Source of the DNA: JBAROU01 sp049642385
GTDB lineage: Bacteria; Chloroflexota; Dehalococcoidia; DSTF01; RBG-16-68-14
Assembly (NCBI GenBank): GCA_049642385.1
Contig: JBAROU010000089.1
Location: forward strand, 1 to 9,260
Reading direction: 5' to 3'
DNA: 9,260 bases
Shown here: in pieces, positions 1-5,432 of the stretch
How positions within the stretch are numbered: position 1 is the first letter of the stretch
How the letters are laid out: the number at the start of each line of letters is the position of its first letter
Program-made: the position numbers and the translations under genes
Notes under the pieces: model-generated
Seen by the model: the letters and a program-made list of their open reading frames with translations, nothing else
The model's database searches: none
What the model was told of the DNA's origin: nothing

Positions 1-1
1 G

Positions 2-88
2 TATCACCGGTCCCTCGACGAACCCACGCAGCGCGTGGAGTCGTTCATGGGGGAGCTCGTCGGCCCTGGCTACCTCGGTACGATGTGA
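2..88 (+). CDS. C-terminal fragment of an unidentified protein, cut by window edge
   Basis: An open frame enters from the left edge and runs 28 codons to a TGA at 86-88; its last residues read GPGYLGTM. What makes it look coding is codon use: nearly all third positions are G or C, as in the confident genes of the window. The fragment is too short to assign to a family. It converges on the DUF4097 gene, and the two stop codons overlap by 19 bp (70-88), a tight tail-to-tail arrangement. It could still be chance read-through in GC-rich DNA, which is why confidence is moderate. Confidence 0.45.
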   Translation, partial: YHRSLDEPTQRVESFMGELVGPGYLGTM

Positions 89-966
89 ATGCTGCCGGAG
101 TGGGTGCGGATACGCACCGTGGGGCCATGGTCGCTCGGCGCACTGCCGTCCTTCTTGAGCGAGAACTCGGAGCGCACGGTGCCGCTGTGCGTCTCCGCGT
201 CCAGAAAGAACACGCTGTTTGGCTCGAACGCCAGCTGCACAGAGCCGCTCGTGACGTCGATGTCGAACGCGCCGTGGACGCCGCCCGCGTAGCGCACGGC
301 GCCGCTTCTTGTGTGGAGCGTGAGCGCCCCGCCTACGTCCGCGATGGAGACCGAGCCGCTCCTGCTGACCAACCGGGTGTCGCCGCCCACATCCTCGATC
401 TGGAGTGAGCCGCTGCGAGACTCGATGCTGAGGCTGCCCTTGCAGCCGCGCACGCGCACGCCGCCGCTGCGCGAGTCGATCACCAGCGCCCCGGCGATGC
501 GCTCCGCTTGCACGGTGCCGCTGCGAGACGCGATCGTCGTGTCGGCGCCGATCTGGCTCACCGTAACGCGACCGCTACGTGCTTCGATCTGTAGCGGCCC
601 TGCGACGCCGGTCACCTCGATCGGTCCGCTGTGCTGGGCAAGCTGCCCGCTGCTTTCGCGTGGCACGGTGAGCTGGTAATCGATGCGCGGGCCGCGTGTG
701 AGCAGGCCCAGGAAGCCGCTCGGGCGGAGGAGCGCCGGCGCCCGCACAATGATGCGGGAGTCTTCTTGCCGGATGCCGCGGGCGACGAGCTCGAACTGGT
801 CGTCTGCCTCGTCGTCGCTCTCGGCCCAGATGCGCGCCAACACCTCGATGCGGGCCTGGCGCGTCTCTTCGCCACGCACGCCAATCGTGCCAGAACGGTT
901 TTCGATATCGAGCGTTGCCCGCTCGCCGACATCGAACTCGCGTGTCAGGGTGCGCAGGTATTCCAT
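70..966 (-). CDS. DUF4097-family beta-strand-repeat protein
   Basis: The 298-aa product is a DUF4097-type putative adhesin with a predicted right-handed beta-helix. Ser-Gly pairs, often as RSG, occur at residues 25, 113, 131, 149, 167, 185, 203, 221, 240, 261 and 290. From 113 to 221 the spacing is exactly 18 residues, one coil per repeat. There is no signal peptide, transmembrane segment or sorting motif, so the protein looks cytoplasmic or exported by an unknown route. DUF4097 domains are known from cell-envelope stress proteins such as LiaX of enterococci. It is the last gene of a tight leftward operon; its ATG follows the previous stop after 3 bp and has no clear Shine-Dalgarno sequence, suggesting translational coupling. 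The family call is strong; the role is unknown. Confidence 0.85.
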   Translation of the reverse strand: MEYLRTLTREFDVGERATLDIENRSGTIGVRGEETRQARIEVLARIWAESDDEADDQFELVARGIRQEDSRIIVRAPALLRPSGFLGLLTRGPRIDYQLTVPRESSGQLAQHSGPIEVTGVAGPLQIEARSGRVTVSQIGADTTIASRSGTVQAERIAGALVIDSRSGGVRVRGCKGSLSIESRSGSLQIEDVGGDTRLVSRSGSVSIADVGGALTLHTRSGAVRYAGGVHGAFDIDVTSGSVQLAFEPNSVFFLDAETHSGTVRSEFSLKKDGSAPSDHGPTVRIRTHSGSIHIVPR

Positions 967-969
967 GCG

Positions 970-1155
970 CTACCAGTCGTCGTCCCAGCGCCAGGCGCGC
1001 CGCCAGGGCCGGTGGTGCCGGCGCCAGCCGAATGGGCCGATCCGCAGCAGCTCGATGCCGGAGAGCACCGCCAGCGTGACGAGCCAGGGCGGCTCTGCGT
1101 CGATCGCTGCGATTGCGAGCAGCAAGGCGATGATGAAGATCGTCATGCGGATCAT
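970..1155 (-). CDS. 61-aa membrane protein with Trp/Arg-rich tail
   Basis: This is a very short protein of no family I recognise. Residues about 3-18 (FIIALLLAIAAI core) form a transmembrane helix. Residues 24-38 (PWLVTLAVLSGIELL) may form a second, giving a hairpin in the membrane. The last 20 residues are packed with Arg, His and Trp and end in DDDW, so a charged aromatic tail lies at the membrane face, cytoplasmic by the positive-inside rule. The ATG is 2 bp after the upstream stop, with AGAAGG about 5 nt ahead of it. Its place between a ribbon-helix-helix cassette and the DUF4097 gene suggests it helps place or signal for the DUF4097 protein at the membrane (inference). Confidence 0.7.
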   Translation of the reverse strand: MIRMTIFIIALLLAIAAIDAEPPWLVTLAVLSGIELLRIGPFGWRRHHRPWRRAWRWDDDW

Positions 1156-1157
1156 GG

Positions 1158-1385
1158 TTACCTTCTCCCCTCCGAAGCGAGCGGCGCGGGCTTGAAGTCG
1201 AGCGCCTGCTCGCCCGCGGCGCGGTCCAGGCGCAGCCCCCAGGGCACCAGCGTCGACGCCAGCGTGCGCCGGATGCCGGGGCTCCTGCCGCCAAATTCGC
1301 GCGCGATGAGGTCTCGTTCCAGCTCAGCGCATGTCTCGCGCACCTTCTGCCTGGTCAGTAGCTCCTGTGTCGTCAGGTCGTACAT
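1158..1385 (-). CDS. 75-aa hypothetical protein of the DUF4097 cassette
   Basis: I do not recognise this protein. It is soluble, Arg-rich and mostly helical in appearance: residues 5-30 (TTQELLTRQKV and on) look like an amphipathic helix. A short segment LASTLVPWGLRL (about 41-52) could be a second, membrane-grazing helix. Support for it being real comes from a near-perfect AGGAGG six nt before the ATG. It also sits precisely between the ribbon-helix-helix gene (13 bp upstream) and the 61-aa gene (2 bp downstream). In actinobacterial genomes a short helical protein is often found next to HicB-like/DUF4097 pairs (recalled, not searched). No catalytic motif is visible. Confidence 0.65.
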   Translation of the reverse strand: MYDLTTQELLTRQKVRETCAELERDLIAREFGGRSPGIRRTLASTLVPWGLRLDRAAGEQALDFKPAPLASEGRR

Positions 1386-1398
1386 GGGATGCCTCCTT

Positions 1399-1908
1399 CT
1401 ACTCCGGACCGACCCAACCGCTGAGGCGCCGGCCCGTCCGGCCGTGCGGCCCGCGACGGCCGTGGCGTTGTTCCGGCTCCGTATCGTGGTCGGCGGCCGT
1501 GCGCAGCGAGCGGCCCAGCATGCGCACGAACCAGCTGTTCACAGAGAGGCCAGCCTTCGCAGCCGCCTCGGTCGCCAGGTCCTTCAGCTCTGCCGGGATG
1601 CGCAACGTGATCTTCTCTACATCGCCCTCGCTCATCGACCATGATTCGTCCGGCGGCTCCGACGCCTCGCGGGCGCGCACCTGCAGGTCGAGCAAGCCCA
1701 GGCGGTAGTTGAGCGTCACGTGGTAGTGCGCCGTGACTTCGTCGTTCGCCGTCTCGGCGAAGCGCGAAAGCAGGTCGAACACGGCGCGCTCGACGTTCGG
1801 CTTCGCTGCGTCCAGGTACGCCTCGATCTGGCGGCGTCGCTCCTCGTCGTCGATCACGCCCAGCGTGTTCTTGAGCGCCTCGAAAATGCTGTCAGTCGTG
1901 AACTCCAT
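1399..1908 (-). CDS. HicB-like ribbon-helix-helix DNA-binding protein
   Basis: A 169-aa protein. Residues 98-105 (EKITLRIP) are the DNA-contacting beta strand, 107-120 helix A and 122-136 helix B (SVNSWFVRMLGRSLR), the Arc/HicB-type ribbon-helix-helix fold that dimerises and binds operators. The N-terminal 90 residues are a helical region of unknown function, and the last 30 are a basic, Gly/Arg/His-rich tail. Such proteins are often named HicB antitoxins, but no HicA toxin gene is present. The usual partner in GC-rich genomes is a DUF4097 gene, as here. The ATG lies 3 bp after the P450 stop and its ribosome-binding region is inside the P450 gene, so the two are probably cotranscribed. It is a natural candidate repressor of this operon (inference). 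Confidence 0.85.
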   Translation of the reverse strand: MEFTTDSIFEALKNTLGVIDDEERRRQIEAYLDAAKPNVERAVFDLLSRFAETANDEVTAHYHVTLNYRLGLLDLQVRAREASEPPDESWSMSEGDVEKITLRIPAELKDLATEAAAKAGLSVNSWFVRMLGRSLRTAADHDTEPEQRHGRRGPHGRTGRRLSGWVGPE

Positions 1909-1911
1909 CGG

Positions 1912-3126
1912 TTACGCCTTCGCCCCGTCTTTGGCCTGTTCGAACGTCAGGCGCAGTCGCTTGGGCCCGCGCAGGAAGATTGAGTCGATCTGCTCGATCT
2001 GGTCGTCCACACGCGTGAAGCGATCAAGGCGCGAGAGCAGCGCCTCGAGCGCGATCCGCCCTTCCAGCCGCGCCAGCGGTGCGCCCAGACAGAAGTGGAT
2101 ACCGTGCCCAAACGCGATATGGCCCTGCGTGTCGCGCGTCACGTCGAAGCGGTCGCCTTCCGGGTACTTCCGTTCGTCTCGATTCGCCGAGCCGTAGATC
2201 GGCAACACGATCGACCCCTCCGGGATACTCGTACCGGCGAGCTCGGTGTCGCGTGTGACGAACCGGAAGAGGAACTGCACCGGCGCGTCGTAGCGAAGCG
2301 CCTCTTCGACCAGGTTCGGGATGAGCGACGGGTCATCGCGCACCTTCGCGAGCTGGTCAGGGTTGTCCAGCAGCGCGATCATCGCGTTGCCGAGCAGGTT
2401 CGTCGTCGTCTCGTTGCCCGCGATCAGCAGCAGCGCAATGAAGGCGAGCACCTCGTCCGAGCTGAGCGCCTGCTGCTCTTCCTCCGCTCGAATCAAGTCG
2501 CTGATCATGTCGTTCCTCGGTTGGCGGCGCCGTTCCGCTACGGCCTGCTCAAAGTAAGCTTGGAACTCTGAGCCCCCATCGCCATCGTGGTCGTCGGGGC
2601 CATGCTGCGCTGCAGACGTCGAGTGAGAGTCGTCGCGCACAGCGTCGTCGGACCAGCGCTTGAAGGCCTCTTTGTGCGCCGGGTCGACGCCCAGGATCTC
2701 GGCGATGATCGTGACTGGCAGGGGCATCGCCAGATCCGTGATCAGATCCATCGCGCCCTTCGGCGTGACGGCGGCGATGAGATCGTCGGTGATCTGCTGG
2801 ATGCGCGGCTCCAGGTCAGCGATCATGCGGGGTGTGAAGGAGCGGTTGACGATATTCCGCAGGCGGGTGTGATCGGGCGGGTCGCTGAAGACCATCATGC
2901 GCGTCGGGCGTACCTCGCCCGTCTCACGATCGTGAAGGTGGGTGTTGCTGATCCCCGCCGATGAGAAGATCTCCGGATGGGTGAGGACGTGCATGACGTC
3001 GTCGTACCGGCTGATGGCGAAAGCGCCCATCGGCTCGATGCGGTGGACCGGGAGCTCGTTTCGCAGGTGGGCGTAGGAGGGGTAGGGGTTCTGTCTCACC
3101 TCTGGGTCGAGCGGATTGTATTCCAC
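1912..3126 (-). CDS. Cytochrome P450 monooxygenase
   Basis: A 404-aa soluble bacterial class I P450 that would hydroxylate or otherwise oxidise a small molecule using electrons from a ferredoxin system; no ferredoxin or reductase gene is nearby. Landmarks: C-helix DPPDHTRLR (82-90), I-helix oxygen-activation motif AGNETT (236-241), K-helix ExxR as EALR (275-278), and the haem loop FGHGIHFCLG (339-348) with Cys346 as thiolate ligand. The overall look is like CYP107-type enzymes; the substrate cannot be inferred. An Asp/His/Gly-rich insert (about 166-187) lies between the F and G helices. The GTG at 3126 is chosen because GAGAGG sits 7 nt ahead and the length fits the family. The longer frame to 3270 would run through the promoter and tRNA-Ser. 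It is the first gene of a five-gene operon. Confidence 0.95.
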   Translation of the reverse strand: MEYNPLDPEVRQNPYPSYAHLRNELPVHRIEPMGAFAISRYDDVMHVLTHPEIFSSAGISNTHLHDRETGEVRPTRMMVFSDPPDHTRLRNIVNRSFTPRMIADLEPRIQQITDDLIAAVTPKGAMDLITDLAMPLPVTIIAEILGVDPAHKEAFKRWSDDAVRDDSHSTSAAQHGPDDHDGDGGSEFQAYFEQAVAERRRQPRNDMISDLIRAEEEQQALSSDEVLAFIALLLIAGNETTTNLLGNAMIALLDNPDQLAKVRDDPSLIPNLVEEALRYDAPVQFLFRFVTRDTELAGTSIPEGSIVLPIYGSANRDERKYPEGDRFDVTRDTQGHIAFGHGIHFCLGAPLARLEGRIALEALLSRLDRFTRVDDQIEQIDSIFLRGPKRLRLTFEQAKDGAKA

Positions 3127-3138
3127 TGTAGTGCCTCT
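3127..3138 (-). promoter_or_regulatory. Ribosome binding site setting the P450 GTG start
   Basis: On the minus strand GAGAGG is followed by seven bases (CACTACA) and then GTG. This is the only well-spaced Shine-Dalgarno sequence before the conserved N-terminal YNPLDPEV segment, so it decides the start. Confidence 0.65.
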
Positions 3139-3172
3139 CGGGCCGCTGGCTTCGCGGCATCTATGTGCCAGC

Positions 3173-3201
3173 AGTATGCCATCACCAAGATGGCTTGTCA
3201 A
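3173..3201 (-). promoter_or_regulatory. Sigma-70-type promoter of the P450 operon, with spacer palindrome
   Basis: Read on the minus strand, a perfect -35 TTGACA (3196-3201) and a -10 CATACT (3173-3178) are separated by exactly 17 bp. The expected transcription start is near 3166, giving a leader of about 40 nt before the GTG. The spacer is almost entirely the inverted repeat GCCATC-N5-GATGGC (3178-3194), an operator-like placement. Confidence 0.65.
3178..3194. promoter_or_regulatory. Candidate operator, perfect 6-bp-arm inverted repeat
   Basis: GCCATC and GATGGC flank ACCAA on the plus strand. The repeat lies between the -35 and -10 boxes of the P450 promoter, where a bound protein would block RNA polymerase. 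The ribbon-helix-helix protein encoded in the same operon is one possible ligand (inference). Confidence 0.4.
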
Positions 3202-3221
3202 GTCCATTGTTTCGCGGTTCG

Positions 3222-3249
3222 TTGATAGCCTCTCCAAGCCCGTGATAAG
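3222..3249 (+). promoter_or_regulatory. Possible promoter of tRNA-Ser
   Basis: TTGATA (3222-3227) and GATAAG (3244-3249) are 16 bp apart and end nine bases before the mature tRNA 5' end. The -10 is a 4/6 match, so this is tentative. It diverges from the P450 promoter. Confidence 0.35.
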
Positions 3250-3257
3250 CTGCCTCC

Positions 3258-3349
3258 GGAGGGATCGCATAGAGGTCTAGTGCGGCCGCCTGCTAAGCGG
3301 TTACCTGGGGAAACTTGGGTCATGGGTTCGAATCCCATTCCCTCCGCCA
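3258..3349 (+). tRNA. trnS: tRNA-Ser(GCT)
   Basis: A 92-nt class II tRNA. The acceptor stem GGAGGGA (3258-3264) pairs fully with TCCCTCC (3339-3345). The discriminator is G3346 and CCA is encoded at 3347-3349. The anticodon loop CTGCTAA gives anticodon GCT at 3292-3294, reading AGC and AGU. The long variable arm (about 3302-3320) is diagnostic of serine tRNA. The T arm is ATGGG, TTCGAAT, CCCAT. A near copy of its 3' end lies 78 bp downstream. Confidence 0.97.
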
Positions 3350-3369
3350 GCTATGAAGAATACGGTGCA

Positions 3370-3427
3370 GGTCATGGGGTTCCCGCCTGAGGCGGGCCCG
3401 TCTGGGCGAATCCTATTCCCTCCGCCA
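3370..3427 (+). repeat. Interrupted second copy of the tRNA-Ser 3' end
   Basis: GGTCATGGG at 3370-3378 repeats 3318-3326 of the tRNA. CGAATCC...CTCCGCCA at 3407-3427 repeats 3329-3349 with one mismatch in 21 (C3336 to T3414). Between the two parts about 25 extra bases hold the perfect hairpin CCCGCC-TGA-GGCGGG (3382-3396). This looks like a tRNA-end duplication, such as an attachment-site scar or pseudo-tRNA fragment, later split by a small palindromic insertion. Confidence 0.75.
3382..3396. repeat. Short GC palindrome inside the duplicated tRNA end
   Basis: Six-base arms CCCGCC and GGCGGG with a TGA loop form a strong small hairpin. It may be a REP-like insertion or may terminate tRNA-Ser transcription, though no T-run follows. 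Confidence 0.5.
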
Positions 3428-3448
3428 CTGAACCCACATCGAGGGCAC

Positions 3449-4726
3449 ATGCGCTACCATATCTGGACCGTCGGCTGCCAAATGAACGTGGCGGACTCGC
3501 AGAAGCTCGCCGCCGGCCTCGACCGCCTCGGCTGGTCGGAGGTCGGCCAGCCCGCCCAGGCCGACCTCGTCGTCCTCAACACCTGCGCCATCCGCGACCA
3601 CGCAGAGCAGCGCGCGATCAGCAAGCTGGGGACGCTCAAGAAGCTACGCGGCCAAGGCAGCGAGTTCAAGATCGCGGTCATGGGCTGCATGGTCGGCCTG
3701 AAGACCGACGAGCTCGAGCGCCGCTTCCCCTTCGTCGACGCCTTCGCCCAGCCCCAGCGCTTCGAGCCGATTCTAGAGGCCGTCGGCTACGACGACCTGG
3801 GTGGCGAGTTCTGGCCAGCGGCCTTCGCCGCGTCGGACAGCGTCACCGCCTACGTGCCGATCATCCACGGCTGCGACAAGTTCTGCACCTACTGCATCGT
3901 CCCCTACCGGCGCGGCCGCGAGCGCAGCCGCACCGTCGACGACATCCGCGTCGAGGTCGAGCACCTGGCCGCGAAGGGCGTACGCGAAGTGACGCTGCTC
4001 GGCCAGACGGTCGAAGCGTATGGCCACGACCTGGACGATCGACCCGACCTCGGCGACCTCCTACGCGCGCTGCACGACATCGATGGCATCGCGCGGTACC
4101 GCTTCCTCACCTCCTACCCCAAGGACATGACGGAGCGCATCATCACAGCCGTCGCGGAGCTGCCCAAGGTCTGCGCGTACTTCAACATCCCGGTGCAGTC
4201 TGGCGACAACGCTGTGCTGGAGCGCATGCGCCGCGGCTACGATATCGAGCTGTATCGCGAGAAAGTCGGCCTGATCCGCCGTTTCGCGCCGGACGCCGCT
4301 ATCACCACCGACGTCATCGTTGGCTTCTGTGGTGAGACGGATGCGGAGTTCCAGCACACCTACGACCTGCTCGCCGACATCGAGTTCGACAAGGTGCACG
4401 TCGCGGCGTACTCGCCGCGGCCGGGCACCATCGCCCATCGCAAGCTAGAAGATGACGTGCCGCACGAGGTGAAGGTGGCCCGGCTTCACGCCGTGGAGCA
4501 GCTCGAGGCGGGGATCAGTGGCCGCATCAACAGCCGCTTCCTGGGCCAGGACGTGGAGGTGCTCGTGGAAGGCGAGAAGCCAGCCGCGGATGGCGAGCCG
4601 TCACTCTACGGCCGCACGCGCGCGAACAAGCTCGTCCACTTCTCGGGCGACGCGATGCCCGGCGACCTCACCACCGTCCGCATCGAGCGGGCGAGCCCGT
4701 GGTCGCTGGTGGGGACGGGCCTTTAA
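3449..4726 (+). CDS. miaB: tRNA-2-methylthio-N6-dimethylallyladenosine synthase MiaB
   Basis: A 425-aa radical-SAM methylthiotransferase that adds a methylthio group to i6A37 of tRNAs reading U-starting codons. The N-terminal UPF0004 domain carries the auxiliary 4Fe-4S cluster cysteines C10 (GCQMN), C46 (NTCAIR) and C80 (GCM). The radical-SAM cluster is C142, C146 and C149 (CDKFCTYC), followed by VPYRRGRERSR. The C-terminal TRAM domain has GRTRANKLVHF, which is typical of MiaB and not of RimO or MtaB. Minor variants are LLGQTVEAYG (usually QNV) and GFCGET (usually GFPGET). The ATG at 3449 is chosen with GAGGG just upstream; the frame is open back to 3353, but that part is the duplicated tRNA end. 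No MiaA gene is in view. Confidence 0.95.
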   Translation: MRYHIWTVGCQMNVADSQKLAAGLDRLGWSEVGQPAQADLVVLNTCAIRDHAEQRAISKLGTLKKLRGQGSEFKIAVMGCMVGLKTDELERRFPFVDAFAQPQRFEPILEAVGYDDLGGEFWPAAFAASDSVTAYVPIIHGCDKFCTYCIVPYRRGRERSRTVDDIRVEVEHLAAKGVREVTLLGQTVEAYGHDLDDRPDLGDLLRALHDIDGIARYRFLTSYPKDMTERIITAVAELPKVCAYFNIPVQSGDNAVLERMRRGYDIELYREKVGLIRRFAPDAAITTDVIVGFCGETDAEFQHTYDLLADIEFDKVHVAAYSPRPGTIAHRKLEDDVPHEVKVARLHAVEQLEAGISGRINSRFLGQDVEVLVEGEKPAADGEPSLYGRTRANKLVHFSGDAMPGDLTTVRIERASPWSLVGTGL

Positions 4727-4737
4727 CTACGCATACC

Positions 4738-4761
4738 GCGCACCGTCGAGCGGTGGTGCGC
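4738..4761. terminator. Hairpin between convergent miaB and DinB-like genes
   Basis: Perfect arms GCGCACC (4738-4744) and GGTGCGC (4755-4761) lie 11 bp after the miaB stop and 37 bp beyond the convergent gene's stop. No T-run follows on either strand, so bidirectional termination is only suggested by position. Confidence 0.4.
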
Positions 4762-4798
4762 AAGGGACGCCAAGCTCTTCTCGTGTGACGTTGCTAGC

Positions 4799-5311
4799 TT
4801 AGAACGGTAGGCCCTTCATGCCCTCCACGCCCTTCAGCGCCGCGATCTCTCCCGCGTGCTGCGGCGCGTGCGTCGCCAGAATCGCGGCGATCGTCCACTC
4901 CGCCGTCTGCTCGCCGGCCGGCGTCTGCACCTTCTTCTGCAGATCGGCGTCGCTGACGTTGTCCAGGTACGCGTCCGTCGCCGCGAACACCGCGCTCGCG
5001 TAGTCCCGAAAGGCCGGGTAGTCCATCTTCACCGTCTTCGCCCAGTCCGGGTTCATCGTTGGGTCGCCCGTGGACGCAACGCTCGCCTTGCCGTCCCAGC
5101 CGCCCGTTTGGTACAGCGTCGGCTTGCCCTGGAGCATGCCGTGGACGATTGTGTCCTCCGCGAACACGGTGTGCGCGTAGATCGACGCGATCGATGTTAC
5201 GGTGCCGTCCGGGTTCTTGTTTAGCACCTCCGGGCTGCACTCCCCCATCATCGACGAGAGCGCGCCGTGCCACATGCCGAGTTGTACTTTGGCCGTCTGT
5301 GCTGCGTTCAA
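4799..5311 (-). CDS. DinB-like four-helix-bundle protein
   Basis: A 170-aa protein of the DinB/YfiT-like superfamily, probable metal-dependent enzymes (some are bacillithiol- or mycothiol-dependent transferases). The metal triad is visible: His47 in helix 2 (YAHTVFAED) and the HxxxH pair His148/His152 (THAPQH) in the last helix. The length is typical. There is no signal peptide. The substrate cannot be predicted. The start is TTG at 5309-5311, chosen because AGGAGG lies 7 nt ahead and no ATG is as well placed. It is transcribed away from the NrtR-like gene and converges on miaB. DinB means DNA-damage-inducible in Bacillus; no SOS box is evident here. Confidence 0.85.
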   Translation of the reverse strand: MNAAQTAKVQLGMWHGALSSMMGECSPEVLNKNPDGTVTSIASIYAHTVFAEDTIVHGMLQGKPTLYQTGGWDGKASVASTGDPTMNPDWAKTVKMDYPAFRDYASAVFAATDAYLDNVSDADLQKKVQTPAGEQTAEWTIAAILATHAPQHAGEIAALKGVEGMKGLPF

Positions 5312-5325
5312 TCCTGTTCCTCCTT
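5312..5325 (-). promoter_or_regulatory. Strong Shine-Dalgarno fixing a TTG start
   Basis: On the minus strand AAGGAGG is followed by AACAGGA and then TTG. The near-perfect match and 7-nt spacing justify the rare TTG initiation codon of the DinB-like gene. Confidence 0.7.
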
Positions 5326-5361
5326 GTTTCTGTCGTTCTTGTGTCCGTAGAATCGGCTCTC

Positions 5362-5373
5362 TTTATACATAAT
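5362..5373. promoter_or_regulatory. AT-rich core of a divergent promoter region
   Basis: In otherwise GC-rich DNA the patch tttatacataat offers TATAAA on the minus strand (5362-5367) and CATAAT on the plus strand (5368-5373). These could be back-to-back -10 boxes for the DinB-like and NrtR-like genes. Neither has a convincing -35. Confidence 0.35.
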
Positions 5374-5399
5374 CCCGCGGCTAAGGACGAATCGCGACT

Positions 5400-5420
5400 G
5401 GACAGAATCCGGCGCTGTCC
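5400..5420. promoter_or_regulatory. Candidate operator upstream of the NrtR-like gene
   Basis: Perfect inverted repeat GGACAG-N9-CTGTCC, 12 bp before the GTG start. A further imperfect pair GTCCGTAG (5343-5350) / CTAAGGAC (5381-5388) brackets the AT-rich promoter patch. The half-site core GGAC/GTCC recurs, as expected for regulator binding; autoregulation is inferred. Confidence 0.4.
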
Positions 5421-5432
5421 CTACGATCAGGC

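Noticed and set aside
631..1644. A 337-codon plus-strand open frame across the DUF4097 cassette
   Set aside because: It spans four well-supported minus-strand genes and their ribosome-binding sites, and its translation has no recognisable domain.
1399..1908. A HicAB toxin-antitoxin system
   Set aside because: The protein has a HicB-like RHH domain, but no HicA-type toxin (about 60 aa dsRBD-like with a catalytic His) is encoded nearby; the 75-aa neighbour does not resemble one.
3127..3270. A 48-residue N-terminal extension of the P450 (starts at 3270 or 3207)
   Set aside because: It would begin inside tRNA-Ser or on the -35 box. The extension has no P450 similarity, and the GTG at 3126 has a good Shine-Dalgarno sequence.
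3353..3448. A 32-residue N-terminal extension of MiaB
   Set aside because: It encodes the duplicated tRNA end. The family N-terminus (YHIWTVGCQMN) starts right after the ATG at 3449.
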